This document shows positions 1-10,502 of a stretch of 64,000 bases of DNA, piece after piece. Location of the stretch: positions 44,850,188-44,914,187 of the forward strand of contig OZ024872.1 of assembly GCA_964017185.1 (NCBI GenBank), given 5' to 3'. Numbering within the stretch: position 1 is the first letter of the stretch; every line of letters starts with the position of its first letter. This stretch comes from Rugalucina vietnamica. Taxonomy: Eukaryota > Mollusca > Bivalvia > Lucinida > Lucinidae. The notes under the pieces are model-generated. The model was not told the origin of the DNA, did no database searches, and saw only the letters and a list, made by a program, of their open reading frames with translations. A program made the translations under genes and the position numbers.

Positions 1-579
1 AAACAACACTGCCGCCAAGTCGGAATCTTTCTGAAACTGAAGTCAGTGTTATATGGTTTTAGGATGAAATATTTTAATGTTATAACATATTTAAGTGCCG
101 TTTGACAGGGAAAAAACACAATATGAAAATCGTCACATTTTGTTGACGTTTTGGCACCTGTCCCGTGTGGCCCTACGTACGCTTAAGTAGAAAATATGTC
201 ATATTTAACGTGTTGATACTTCAAATTGAAACGAATTCCTCAAATATGCTCATAAGATTTTGCTGCTTATATTTATACAAAAAAACGTTCTAAATAAAAA
301 ATTTAAGAACATGAACACCAATACTTTATGTTATTTCTTAAATAACTGAGTTAAAGGCGTTAGAATTTCTGGCGTGAAACACTTTTTAATGACGTCAAGT
401 GAATGGAAACGTCAGAAGTTATCAGAAAGTTTACAGTTAAAATATCGGCTGATATCAATCACTTGTGAAAATCATCAGATATCTCAACATACACTTTACA
501 TAATTTACACCTATGTAATACATTTATCTTTTTTGCCATTGAAGATACGGTTAAACATCATTTCAAAATTCAATATTAA
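1..579. other. no gene seen
   Basis: AT-rich sequence without a convincing exon, repeat edge or RNA gene. The open frames here have no recognisable domain and no splice context. Confidence 0.5.
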
Positions 580-815
580 TGAGCCGCGACGCGAGAAAAC
601 CGGTCTTCGGGGTTTCCAACCAGGTCTGACACAAACCGACATGTACAGTCCCGGAAGCAGCATAGAAGCTTGAAATTTCGAATTTAATAAAAAGAGAAAG
701 TGTACTATCCGTGTAGCGAAAACAAAGGCGCTGATCAGCTTCACAGTTACTGCGAAGCTGATCTGCGCCTTTGTTTTCGCATAGGCAAAATCCGGTTTTC
801 TTGTGACGCGGCTCA
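580..815 (+). mobile_element. MITE-A copy, full length
   Basis: It starts TGAGCCGCGACGCGAGAAAA and ends with the inverted complement (ttcttgtgacgcggctca). Inside is the family hallmark, a palindrome made of aacaaaggcgctgatcagct and its complement. More than a dozen relatives lie in this window. The family gives spurious protein frames containing CENKGADQLRSNCEADQ. No transposase is present, so it is non-autonomous. Confidence 0.85.
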
Positions 816-977
816 TTTGATAATGCAACATTCATCTGTCTGGGCCTACCAGTTATCGCCAGTATTGAACAACTTTTTTTCAGCGTACTGCTAAATAGAT
901 TCCATAAAAAAGGAAGAATAAAAACGAATGAAGAAAGAAAAGAAACTTAAGTTATTATGATAAAAAAAATGAATAGC

Positions 978-1052
978 GGATACTCGGCGAGATTCGAACC
1001 TGTAAGAGTCTGATTAGAAGACCGATGCTTAACACACTGAGCTAATGGGGCC
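978..1052 (-). pseudogene. tRNA-like relic
   Basis: Read on the minus strand it has the tRNA order: an A-box-like TAGCTCAGTGTGTTAAGC, an anticodon-loop-like CTTCTAA (TCT, Arg-like) and a B-box-like GGTTCGAATCTC. The acceptor ends do not pair, and the anticodon and T stems have mismatches. It is more likely a decayed tRNA or SINE head than a working tRNA-Arg. No poly-T terminator was checked computationally. Confidence 0.4.
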
Positions 1053-1057
1053 GTCAG

Positions 1058-1792
1058 ACTTTTAACGGCAATACTCATGTTATTATTAATATTTATGGTC
1101 TATAAATAATATTCTAAAAATAGTTGCCATTATCGGCTGGTTTCCCATTATCAGGTTTATGTTATATGTAAATATATTCGGAATAGGAACCAGTGCCATG
1201 CTTAATTGATACCGAATCATTTTCCCGCCCTTGATTACTAAAAGAGTAAGAGAATCAGGCTATCTCGGCTTCATTCGTACCTTCGAGGTTATCATAAAAA
1301 AAACTATTGAAGTGACCACGGCAGTGTAGCGCTAAATACAAACGGCGATGAACTATTATTATTATGAAGAACAGACAGGCACTACAGGCATAATCAATGA
1401 TAGAAATCATGTCTTAAGCATGTCGTTTATAGATTAGAAACCGAAATAACAATTTGTATCGAAATAATTGGGGACGAATATGCCTAAGGCTTGCAAAGAC
1501 CGCAGACTGATGACCGCCGACCTAATCACTACCCATGGCCTCTAAGCATTCTTTTTTAATTTGAAACGTTAGTAACTTTCAAACTTTTAAGTGTCCCAGT
1601 TGACAAAACAATCGATTTACTTTTTGTATGTCTACAGCTTTACATCCTGAAATAATCATATTGACGAATAAACAATCTTTTAAAACCGGACTTCTTTTTT
1701 TCTCGGATGGATATCTATATGGACCTTTTCCATTACAGTTATAGCTATAGAATAATACATTGAAGGGTTGAGGCTATAAAAAAACACAAAAC
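1058..1792. other. no gene seen
   Basis: No exon, RNA or repeat could be delimited here. Confidence 0.45.
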
Positions 1793-2214
1793 CATCAGGA
1801 AAACATGTCTGTGCAATGAATACCCCCTTGAACCCCACTTTTATATAGCAAAACTGGGGTGTGGAGGGGTATACCTATTTTTCTTATTTTTGCTCCAAAA
1901 CATAGTGGGTACTCATTAGAACCGCCTTGCCGAGGCGGTTCTAACGAGTACCCACAATCTATGTTTTGAGCAAAAATAAGAAAAAAAGCAAAAATTTTCC
2001 GCTGAAAATTTTCGATTTTTGACCTGAAAAAATTACTGTATATCATATGGGCATGTTTTCGTAATGAATATCCATTACCAAAAGCTTGCCCATGCAATAA
2101 ACAGAGATTTTTTAAGCTTTATAAATTGAAAATTTTCAGCTGAAAAATTTTGATATTTTTCTTATTTTTGCTCAAAACATAGGTTGTGGGTACACATTAG
2201 AACTGCCTCAGATG
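1793..2214. mobile_element. FB-B foldback element, one full plus one partial copy
   Basis: The full copy (1793-2066) is in reverse orientation, from catcaggaaaacatg to gggcatgttttcgtaatg. At its centre is the hairpin accgccttgcc/gaggcggttcta flanked by complementary acccacaatctatgttttg arms. A second partial copy in the other orientation follows at once (about 2073-2214), giving a head-to-head pair. Confidence 0.8.
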
Positions 2215-2386
2215 GACGTAATAGGGCATGCTATATTATAGGGTGTAAGCAATGTGTATTGTGGATTTTAAACTGCTTAAAGTTCGATATATTGTGACAT
2301 TTTTTATTTTTTAAATTTACCATTTTGATTTTGATGACAAAACAACAGTACATGTGATATACCTGAGTAAATAACTTTTTTTACAG

Positions 2387-2676
2387 GGTTAGAAGTGTTC
2401 GTTTGCGAAGAACAGAAAACATCACCTGCATTGACATACTTGGTACAACCATCAACATTCAAAGTGCCAACTATGGTCGTACCTCACTTGATGTGTGTTA
2501 CAATGATGGCGCTTGGCTAACAAACTGCACCTCTACCAATACTACCACCATTGTTGGAGGCATCTGTCAAGGAAATGTGGGTTGTACACTAGAGGCTGAT
2601 AACGACTTACTCGGGGATCCATGTATTGGTAATTCCAAATATTTGGAGGTGCAGTACAACTGTATCAACCCTTCAG
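2387..2676 (+). pseudogene. SUEL lectin domain exon 1, frameshifted
   Basis: The exon lies between acceptor tttttttacag and donor cag|gtaaaac, both phase 1. It encodes a rhamnose/galactose-binding SUEL domain: an N-terminal VCE, then NITC, INIQSANYGRTSLDVC, GICQGNVGCTLEA and GDPC...KYLEVQYNC. The VCE start and NITC lie in different frames because about 4 nt are missing between them (20 nt where sister exons have 24). Exon length is 290 bp against 294 bp for the intact sister at 8448-8741. Such lectins bind L-rhamnose or D-galactose outside the cell. This copy is probably broken, but a sequencing or assembly error cannot be excluded. It is very close to the exon at 7157, so the duplication looks recent. 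Confidence 0.8.
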
Positions 2677-2790
2677 GTAAAACGTATTGCACTAGTTTGT
2701 TCCACAAGATTTTATTTGACACAATGTTTTAACTTTAAATTCTAAAAGTTCCTGGATAATTATCACACTATCACCCTGTTTTGGTTGTAA

Positions 2791-2949
2791 CATTACGAAA
2801 ACTTGCCCATGCAATATACAGAGATTTTTTTCATCTGTAAAAATAAAAAATTTCATTGGAAAAATAGGTATACCCCTGCATACCCCAGTTTTGCTATACA
2901 AATGTGGGGTATGAGGGGGTATACTTTACACGGACATGTTTTCCTGATG
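2791..2949 (+). mobile_element. FB-B element, short deletion copy
   Basis: It begins cattacgaaaacttgcccat and ends gacatgttttcctgatg, but lacks the central hairpin. It lies in the intron after lectin exon 1. Confidence 0.75.
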
Positions 2950-3803
2950 TGTGTCAAAAGAATTCACTTGCCCTGGAGGATTTTGCCATAAATAACTGCC
3001 CTTTTGCTTCTAACAATCCACATGCGTAATCTAAAAGAAGAATTAAGAAGATTTCTTATGGCTTACAATTTTGATCACAAAAGATTGTGGCAGAAGATAT
3101 TGCTAAAAATGCTGTATCATTTCAAAAATGATTGCATACCAGATTCTAACAATGGTGTTAAATGATATCATTAGAGATCATTAGACTTAAGGACTATTTT
3201 AAAAAAAGATTGTGTAAGAAAATATTGCATGGCACACTGTTTTGTTTTCATAGGATTGTGCCATATTCTTAAGCTTTCCACATTAAGGATTGAAATTCAG
3301 ATTTTAGCTTTCACTGGATGATGAAAAAAACATTAGGCTGTTTTAATGTCTGTGAAGCCCGAAGAGCTTCTCAGATAAAAATTAAAACTGAGATCCTTTA
3401 AGAGCAGTGAACACATTAATAAGAAAGGGGATGGGCCATACCGCGGTTTCGACTATTGAAGTCTCGTCAGTGACCCATTTGGATTTGGCAACATGCAGCC
3501 AAAGAGAATTACTGAAAATTTGCAACTTTCAACAGGGTAGTCGATACAAAGACTAGTATTATCTAAATGGGGCCAAGTATACACATGGAAATAAGTTAGG
3601 GAACACTTTTAGCTCTTGGGGAAAGTTTGAAAAAATCTGTTTTCCTTTTTTCTGGCGATACTGAAATTTTTATCACATATATTTCATACCTTGGCCTAGC
3701 TACAGACCAATTTATGGAAATTCACAACATTTTATCTTTGTACAACGGAGGATACAATATGCCATATGTGAAAAACTCCACTTTTACGGAATTTAAGTTT
3801 GCC

Positions 3804-5643
3804 TTTTTAGCTCGCCTGCACGAAGTGCATAGAGCTATTGTAGTCACCTCGGTCGTGCCCGTTTACGTTTACGTGTGCGTCCGCGTCACACTTTCGGTTA
3901 AAGTTTTTTAAAAGTCTATATCTCTTGACCATGTTGATGGATCAAGTTGATACTTTGCATGTTGCTAGATATTGGTCTGAAGTTTTACGCAGTACCATCA
4001 TAATCCACCCTGGGTGACCTTGAGGTCAAGGTCACAGACTTAGAAATTTTGTGTTTAAGTTTTTGGTTAAAGTTTTTTAAAAGTCTATATCTCTTGACCA
4101 TGTTGATGGATCAAGTTGATACTTTGCATGTTGCTAGATATTGGTCTGAAGTTTTACGCAGTACCTGAGTGACCTTGAGGTCAAGATCACAGACTTAGAA
4201 ATTTTGTGTTTAAGTTTTTGGTTAAAGTTTTTTAAAAGTCTATATCTCTTGACCATGTTGATGGATCAAGTTGATACTTTGCATGTAGCTAGATATTGGT
4301 CTGAAGTTTTACGCAGTACCATCATGACCCACCCTGGGTGACCTTGAGGTCAAGGTCACAGACTTAGAAATTTTGTGTTTAAGTTTTTGGTTAATGTTTT
4401 TTGTAAGTCTATATCTCTTGACCATATTGATGGATTGAGTTGATACTTTGCATGTTGCTTAGCAGCTAGATATTGGTCTGAAGTTTTACGCAGTACCATC
4501 ATGACCCACCCTGGGTGACCTTGAGGTCAAGGTCACGGACTTAGAAATTTTGTGTTTAAGTTTTTGGTTAAAGTTTTTGTAAGTCTATATCTCTTGACCA
4601 TATTGATGGATTCAGTTGATACTTTGCATGTTGCTAGATATTGGTCTGAAGTTTTACGCAGTACCATCATGACCCACCCTGGGTGCCTTGAGGTCAAGGT
4701 CACAGACTTAGAAATTTTGTGCTTAAGTTTTTAGTTAAAGTTTTTGTAAGTCTATATCTCTTGACCATATTGATGGATTGAGTTGATACTTTGCATGTTG
4801 CTAGATATTGGTCTGAAGTTTTATGCAGTACCATCATGACCCACTCTTGGTGACCTTGAGGTCAAGGTCACAGACTTAGAAATTTTTTGTTTAAGTTTTT
4901 GATTTAAGTTTTTGTAAGTCTATATCTCTTGACCATGTTGATTGATCGAGTTGATACTTTGCATGTTGGTAGATATTGGTCTGAAGTTTTATGCAGTACC
5001 ATCATGACCTACCCTGGGTGACCTTCGAGGTCAAGGTCACAGACTTAGAAATTTTGTGTTAAATTTTTTGGTTAAAGTCTAAATCTCTTGAACATCATGT
5101 TGATGGATAAAGTTGATACTTGCATGTTGATAGATATTGGTCTCGGGTTTTATGCTGTACATCACAATTGAGTCCTCCGTCAAACCACCCATCATTAATA
5201 TTTATTTTATATTGACCATTCAAATCTGCACATTAGCTAACGGTCAATGACGGTTAGACAACACGTGGGTTAGACAAACAAACCAACACATGCTTTTTAC
5301 AGGTAAATATAGGTGCAAAAACACAGTGTTTGTCTAAGGAAATATGGATGGGCGTGGCTATACCTTGCTGGCGGAGGAGTCAATACACCTGGATGACCTT
5401 GAGGTCAGGGTTACGGACTTGGAATTTTTGTGTTTAAGTTTTGGTTAATGTTTTTATAAGTCTATATCTCTTGAACATGTAGATTGATCAAGTTGATACT
5501 TTGCATTGGTCTGAAATTTTATGTTGTACCATCATGACCCACCTGAGTGACCTTGAGGTCAAGGTCATGGGTCATAGATTTTAACAGATGTAGTGACAAA
5601 GCACAAGTCAGGCGAGCTACGCTGTCCTGCGACAGCTCTTATT
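3804..5643 (+). mobile_element. Pearl-D element with tandem core units
   Basis: The 5' end TTTTTAGCTCGCCTGCACGA carries a small hairpin (tgcac-gaa-gtgca). The core is about nine units of roughly 165-175 bp, marked by tatatctcttgaccatgttg and tgaccttgaggtcaaggtca. The 3' part ends ctgtcctgcgacagctctt. The layout matches bivalve pearl elements, which are regarded as Helentron-related. No protein is encoded. Confidence 0.75.
5167..5384. mobile_element. small insertion inside the Pearl-D array
   Basis: About 218 bp interrupts the array. Its ends are imperfect inverted repeats (attgagtcctccgtca / ctggcggaggagtcaat). It is possibly a short MITE. Confidence 0.45.
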
Positions 5644-6529
5644 GCTTCTGCACTCCACAAAACTCAATTTTTGGAAGCAAAACAGGAATAAAATGTTGAA
5701 TCTGATCATTCTGAATGAACAAACGACTTCGGACCTAAAACTTCATGCGTCATCTCTAATCCAGCTAATCATACAAAATCTATTGTTTGCATTGATTTCT
5801 ATGGAAAGCAAAATTATTGGATATTTTGCAAATAAAGCCGTAAAAGAATAATTCCGCTAGGACACTATAATCAGAATGTGCATGTTTAGATTCCTAAAGG
5901 GTCATATCGAATATCTGACCCAACATTTACAACCTGCAAAATGTATACCCAAAGAACAAAACGTGATCAAGAACCTACCCCCGGGAAAGTATGGACCTAC
6001 CGCCGACAGTCGGTCAGAAAATAAAGAATTTGTGATCAGAGTTTAACAAGCAATGTCTCAGTTTGACGCTTGTGAATAATTACGACAATGCGAGTTCAAA
6101 TAATGAAGTTATCGCAAACACTAGCGGTGCGTTTCTTAAATTTTGCAAAAAAAATTCTGAATCAAAGATGGCCGCTGTCCGCCACAGATATGTTTGATGC
6201 TAACTATTTTCACATAGAAGCAACTTTGGATATTACAGATTCTGACAAGTTGTCAAAACATTCTTCATATTTTTTACAAAGACGGATATATGCAGTCAAA
6301 AGCTGGTAGTCACATTATTACAGGTGTTCCCTAACTTATTTCCATGTGTACATATTAAACATTGGTTAGAAAATGAATCTTAACCGATAATAAATTTCTA
6401 GAGTTCTGAAAATCCTCGCTGATCTCAAAGGACCAAAAAGAAAATATAGCCTGCACTATGGATATAGAGACATTAAAACAACTAATGTTTTTCATCATCC
6501 AGTGAAAGCTAAAATCTGAATTTCAATGC

Positions 6530-7140
6530 TTCTATTTACATTTTATATAATCAATCAAGTATAAGATTTTTAATTGCACATATCATCGCTAATTTTCACG
6601 TTATTTGACTTTAAAATCTGACAACGTAATTTTGGAACAGCCAAAACGTCAAATTTTTGCGCTTAATGTCATGGTGATATGCGACCGATGTCATGCCAAC
6701 AAGAGTAAACAAACGTCACTGGATGGTTTTGACGTCGCCCCACCCCATGCACCCATAGGCGTGGACTCTAGATCATGTGACTGAATGTTTTTCAATGGGA
6801 AATGAAGAACATCAAGTCTAGGGCGATTGCAATAAAAATGTAAATATTCAAGTATGTTTTTTCTTGCACACCAGAGAGAAATCCTACATTTTACCCCATG
6901 TGAGAAATTCTTATCTCACCCTTGTTATCTCACCCCGGTCACACCCTGCGTTCAAATGTTCTTCAAGAACAAGTTTTAACACTGGTTGTATAGGACGTCA
7001 CGTAATTTCGTCGCTAAGCGCACACGTCACAATGACGTCAAAACGTTTTAAATCAAAATGGCGGACGCCGCGATTTTATCATTTTTCTAGGTAAATGATC
7101 ACAGATTTGTCTATCCATACCTGACACTCATGTAAGATTC
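6530..7140. other. intron-like, no gene recognised
   Basis: Non-coding sequence before lectin exon 2. It holds several CpG-containing GACGTCA-like words near 6990-7040 but no delimited element. A 76-residue open frame here has no recognisable domain. Confidence 0.4.
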
Positions 7141-7156
7141 TTGTATTATCTTGCAG

Positions 7157-7445
7157 GTTGGCAGGTCAATTACATATGCGAATTGAGGACCCATGACATC
7201 AATTGTACCGATACACCTGGTACAGTGATCAACATTCAAAGTGCTGACTATGGTCGTACCTCACTTGATGTGTGTTCCAATGATGGCGCTTGGCTAACAA
7301 ACTGCACCTCTACCAATACTACCGCCATAGTCAGAGGGATCTGTCAAGGAAATGTGGGGTGTACACTATATGTAGAGGCTGGGGGATCCATGTAGTGGTA
7401 ACTCCAAGTACTTGGAGGTGCAGTATGACTGTATTGATCCATCAG
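7157..7445 (+). pseudogene. SUEL lectin domain exon 2, internal deletion
   Basis: Acceptor ttatcttgcag is followed in phase 1 by WQVNYICEL, then DINC, INIQSADYGRTSLDVC and GICQGNVGCTL. After EAGG the frame breaks: about 14 nt present in exon 1 are missing and 6 nt (tatgta) are added, giving a premature TAG. The tail CSGNSKYLEVQYDCIDPS and a phase-1 donor (tcag|gtacaac) survive in another frame. It is otherwise nearly identical to the exon at 2387-2676. It is inferred to be unable to give a full domain unless it is skipped in splicing. Confidence 0.8.
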
Positions 7446-7523
7446 GTACAACTTTTTAACTTAAAAGTCATTCCTGTTTCGTCTACTTAAAATTAATTTC
7501 CACGATTCTGATTGGTGTGGCTA

Positions 7524-7657
7524 CACAGATAGTACAATTCCTCTTCTTCCTAAATCCAAAATTCCAAGCATCTAGCCATCTTCTCTAGCTGCATAAATCG
7601 GTTTGTGTCAGACTAGGTTGGAAACCTCGAAGACCGGTTTTCTAACGACGCAGCTCA
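7524..7657 (-). mobile_element. MITE-A, half copy
   Basis: This is one arm only: gtttgtgtcagactaggttg, then ggaaacctcgaagaccggtt, ending cgacgcagctca. The central palindrome is missing. Confidence 0.7.
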
Positions 7658-7699
7658 TTTGGTTTTGTGATGGAGCTATATAACACTTCAAGGGTACAT

Positions 7700-7739
7700 C
7701 ATTATGAAAAATTGCCCATGCGGAATACCAAGATCTTTA

Positions 7740-7776
<37 letters not shown>

Positions 7777-8022
7777 AAGATTTTTACAGCTGTAAAAATG
7801 GAAATTTTCATTAGAAAAAAATTGATGTTTTCAATATTTTTTCTCAAACATTGATTGTGGGTACATGTTAGAACCGCCTTGTCAAGCGGTTCTAACGAGT
7901 AACCACAATCTATGTTTTGGATAAAAAATAAGAAAAACAGGTATACCTCTGCATACCCCAGTTTTACTACATAAAAGTGGGGTTTAAGGGGGTATACATT
8001 TCACGAATATGTTTTCCTGATG
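7700..8022 (+). mobile_element. FB-B element with poly-A expansion
   Basis: It runs from cattatgaaaaattgcccat to gttttcctgatg, with the central gaaccgcctt/aagcggttc hairpin. A run of about 34 A near 7741-7774 expands its left arm. Confidence 0.8.
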
Positions 8023-8340
8023 TGTACGAAGCCAGGAGTAATGTGTCTAGCATAAGGACACAACATTTCGAACCGCCAATATTTTGCAGCAGTGTCTAAT
8101 GCTATACCACTGACTAATCACACTCCCGTCATGTTATTAATATACCGGTATATGGTGGAGGCATTGTTTATTGTCGCTTCCCCATGACCAGCCTTGTCCC
8201 ATTTAACTGTTTATCTTCATGAAACACGGAACCAAAATGACCTTTGCCAGGACATGTTTACAAAATGGCATTATACTGACAAACTCTCTATTTAAAACGA
8301 TATAATAATACAGGCATATCTCAAAATCTAAAGAAAAAAT
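8023..8340. other. intron, nothing delimited
   Basis: No coding signal or repeat edge was recognised between the FB-B copy and lectin exon 3. Confidence 0.4.
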
Positions 8341-8447
8341 ACTCTCTTTCAGCTTCAACACGGTTACCTGAATCTTCCCCATCTGCCATGTCTATCCCCA
8401 CTTCCACATCACCACCTCATACACAGACAGTGTAACACCTACAACAG

Positions 8448-8741
8448 GACTGCAGGCTTTCATATGCGAGACAGAGACTGCTGATATAACCTGCTCCGAC
8501 ACACCTTGTTCTGCAATCAGCATAACAAGCGCCAACTATGGACGTACATCACTAGACGTATGCACTGATGACAATGCCACGCTAACAAACTGCATTCTCC
8601 CTACATCTACTGACATTGTACGAGAAATCTGTCAAGGCAATGTGACATGCACACTGGAAGCTGGCTATTCTATGTTTGGTGATCCATGTGAGGGCAGTTC
8701 TAATTACCTGGAGGTCCAGTACGACTGTATCAGCTCCCCAG
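8448..8741 (+). CDS. SUEL lectin domain exon 3, intact
   Basis: This is a complete 294-bp (98-codon) exon with phase-1 borders (acceptor cctacaacag, donor ccccag|gtaaaa). It encodes one SUEL/rhamnose-binding lectin domain: FICETE, DITC, ISITSANYGRTSLDVC, REICQGNVTC and a C-terminal FGDPCEGSSNYLEVQYDC. Nine cysteines are visible, in line with a disulphide-rich extracellular domain. Upstream at 8353-8447 a Ser/Thr/Pro-rich frame (STRLPESSPSAMSIPTSTSS) follows another acceptor (ctctttcag) but ends in TAA before the domain. It may be an old stalk exon. The next phase-compatible exon is 9727-10052. The function is inferred from the family; the sugar bound is unknown. Confidence 0.85.
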
Positions 8742-8761
8742 GTAAAAACATGGTGTCCACT

Positions 8762-8975
8762 TTACCATTCTATCATCTCACCACTGTATCTGGGGTAGGT
8801 TTGAGCCCACACGGGACACACGAGACAAACCAAATTCTGCTTACAGGTGTGACAGGTGGTTTTTCTTGGGGTTCTCCCATTTTCGCCCCACCTACTGATT
8901 GGCCCATCTCATATGAGCTGAAATAATCATGCAAGAGACATTAAACTAAAAATAATGTCTAAAAAAAAAAAAAAA
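8762..8975 (+). mobile_element. tRNA-derived SINE, 5'-truncated
   Basis: It shares the body of the SINE at 54143-54406: tctatcatctcacca, a B-box-like gtttgagccca, caggtgtgacaggtggtttt, cgccccacctac, and an A-rich tail at 8961-8975. It lies 20 bp after the lectin donor site. A frame ending VFAPPTDW-like is spurious. Confidence 0.7.
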
Positions 8976-9044
8976 GACACACACAACCCCCCCCCCCCCC
9001 CCCCAAAAAAAAAAAAAAAAAACCCATGGTGTCAGAAGATAATT

Positions 9045-9284
9045 TGAGCCGCCTCACAGGAAAACAAACAATGTGGTTTCCAAACAGGTACGACAGAAAC
9101 CGGCCTGTACAGTCACAGAAGATGACTAGAGGCTGGAAATTTTGGATTTAGAAAGTAGAGGAATTGTACTATCCGTGTTGCGAAAACAAAGGCGCTGATC
9201 AGCTTTGCAGTTACTGACTGCGAAGCTGATCAGCGCCTTTGTTTTTGCATATGCAGATTGTTGGTTTTCCCATGGGGCGGCTCA
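9045..9284 (+). mobile_element. MITE-A copy, full length
   Basis: It runs from TGAGCCGCCTCACAGGAAAA to ggggcggctca, with the central tgatcagcttt/gaagctgatca palindrome. It lies in the last intron of lectin gene 1, next to a poly-C/poly-A tract at about 8988-9022. Confidence 0.85.
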
Positions 9285-9312
9285 TTTAGATAAAATTAGT
9301 ATTACAATAAAT

Positions 9313-9415
9313 TGAGCCAGCTTGGGATAATGCCAGTCTTCCAGATTTCTGACCAGGTCTGACAAACAAACAGCCTGTACAGTCACAGAAACTTGACATT
9401 TGGGATTTCAGACGG
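9313..9415 (+). mobile_element. MITE-A, left fragment
   Basis: It has ttgagccagcttgggataat, then accaggtctgacaaacaaac and gtacagtcacagaaacttga. These match the left third of the family. Confidence 0.55.
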
Positions 9416-9726
9416 TGGAATGAATGCATGTTTCAATGAGTCCAGGCAAGACCAAGATAATCACCATGCCCATACATAAGGTCTCCTCCAGAAAGTTTAT
9501 TCAGAGAGTGAAATTGTTATGCATATAGCTAACCCTGCCAGTTCTGGCTATAGAAACAGAATGACCAGGAACCTCATATCAATTAAAGAGGAATTCTGTA
9601 CAAATGGTTGGGCTGACCTACCATACAGCATAAACTGCTTCAATATTGATACACTGGTTGGTTTGGCTGACCTAGCATACAGCATACACTGCTTCAATAT
9701 TGATATACTGGTTGGTATATTCACAG

Positions 9727-10052
9727 AGCTTTGTTCGACACAGACAGAGAGCCTGCCAACAACTGTATCACTACAAAGTACACCAACTTCTGCGTCATCC
9801 CAACAGACTAGGTCAGCTGGCAGTTCAGTGGCTGCATCCTCCTCGGCAACGACAGAAGCTGCATCAGTTAATGCCATTACGACCAGCTCCATATCATCAG
9901 CCACTACCGATACAGGAATATCAACTACAGATACATCTGGGGCATCTGGAGTTCTTATTGTCCTTGAGCCTTTTACCACAGTTTTATTTACAGTTGCTGT
10001 CCAAGTATATCTTGGTTTGTCAATGCCTTTATATCTTAAGGCTTTGTCATAA
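9727..10052 (+). CDS. last exon of lectin gene 1: Ser/Thr stalk and hydrophobic tail
   Basis: Acceptor ttggtatattcacag is followed in phase 1 by ELCSTQTESLPTTVSLQ, which fits the phase-1 donors of the SUEL exons. About 60 Ser/Thr/Ala-rich residues follow (including TTSSISSATTDTGISTTDTS), resembling an O-glycosylated stalk. A hydrophobic end starts SGVLIVLEPFTTVLFTVAVQ and the stop is TAA. This suggests a membrane or GPI-anchored lectin rather than a freely secreted one. An in-frame stretch upstream (9519-9726) is probably intron; it holds a 57-60 bp duplication (acagcataaactgcttcaat / acagcatacactgcttcaat). The homologous exon of gene 2 is at 26486-26904. Confidence 0.65.
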
Positions 10053-10230
10053 GTAAGAGCTAGAGCCTAGATCAGAAGCCAAGATTATCTTTTTCATGTT
10101 TAACTCAGCTGTGTCTGAATATTGATTGTTTCAATATTTATGAGCAGTTTAAACTTCATGCTCAGCTGAGTTGAGTATGAAACAGTTTCATAACCTTGAA
10201 CGCCTGGCTGTGATTTGCATCTGGCTGTTT

Positions 10231-10502
10231 CATTACAAAATAATGTCCATGCAATAAATAGAGATTGTCAAAGTTGTAAAAAATGAAAATTTTCAGTAGA
10301 AAATTTGATTTTTTCTTATTTTTGCTCAAAACATAGATTATGGGTACACGTTAGAACCGCCTCGCTGGGTACACGTTAGAACTGCCTTGCTATGTTTTGA
10401 AGCAAAAATAAGAAAAATAGATGTACCCCTGCATACCCCAGTTTTACTATATAAAAGTGGGGTATAAGAGGGTATTTATTTCACGGACATGTTTTCCTGA
10501 TG
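10231..10502 (+). mobile_element. FB-B element
   Basis: It runs from cattacaaaataatgtccat to gttttcctgatg. The centre carries a tandem duplication (gggtacacgttagaaccgcc / gggtacacgttagaactgcc) that replaces the usual hairpin. Confidence 0.75.

Larger units (their letters stand above)
3582..6348. mobile_element. Tc1/mariner-like element (TA target site), nested host
   Basis: Terminal inverted repeats CACATGGAAATAAGTTAGGG / cctaacttatttccatgtg are flanked on both sides by TA, the target duplication of Tc1/mariner elements. Removing the pearl-type array inside leaves about 0.93 kb. No intact transposase frame was recognised. Confidence 0.7.
3291..6527. mobile_element. outer inverted-repeat element hosting others
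   Basis: About 60 bp at 3291-3352 (attgaaattcagattttagc..) recur inverted at 6468-6527 (ctaaaatctgaatttcaatg). The pair encloses a TA-flanked element and a pearl-type array, so this is the oldest layer of a three-level nest in the lectin intron. Confidence 0.6.

Noticed and set aside
9519..9726. Upstream part of the 177-residue frame taken as coding
   Set aside because: A good phase-1 acceptor at 9726 and the homologous exon at 26486 show that the exon begins later; the upstream part is probably intron.
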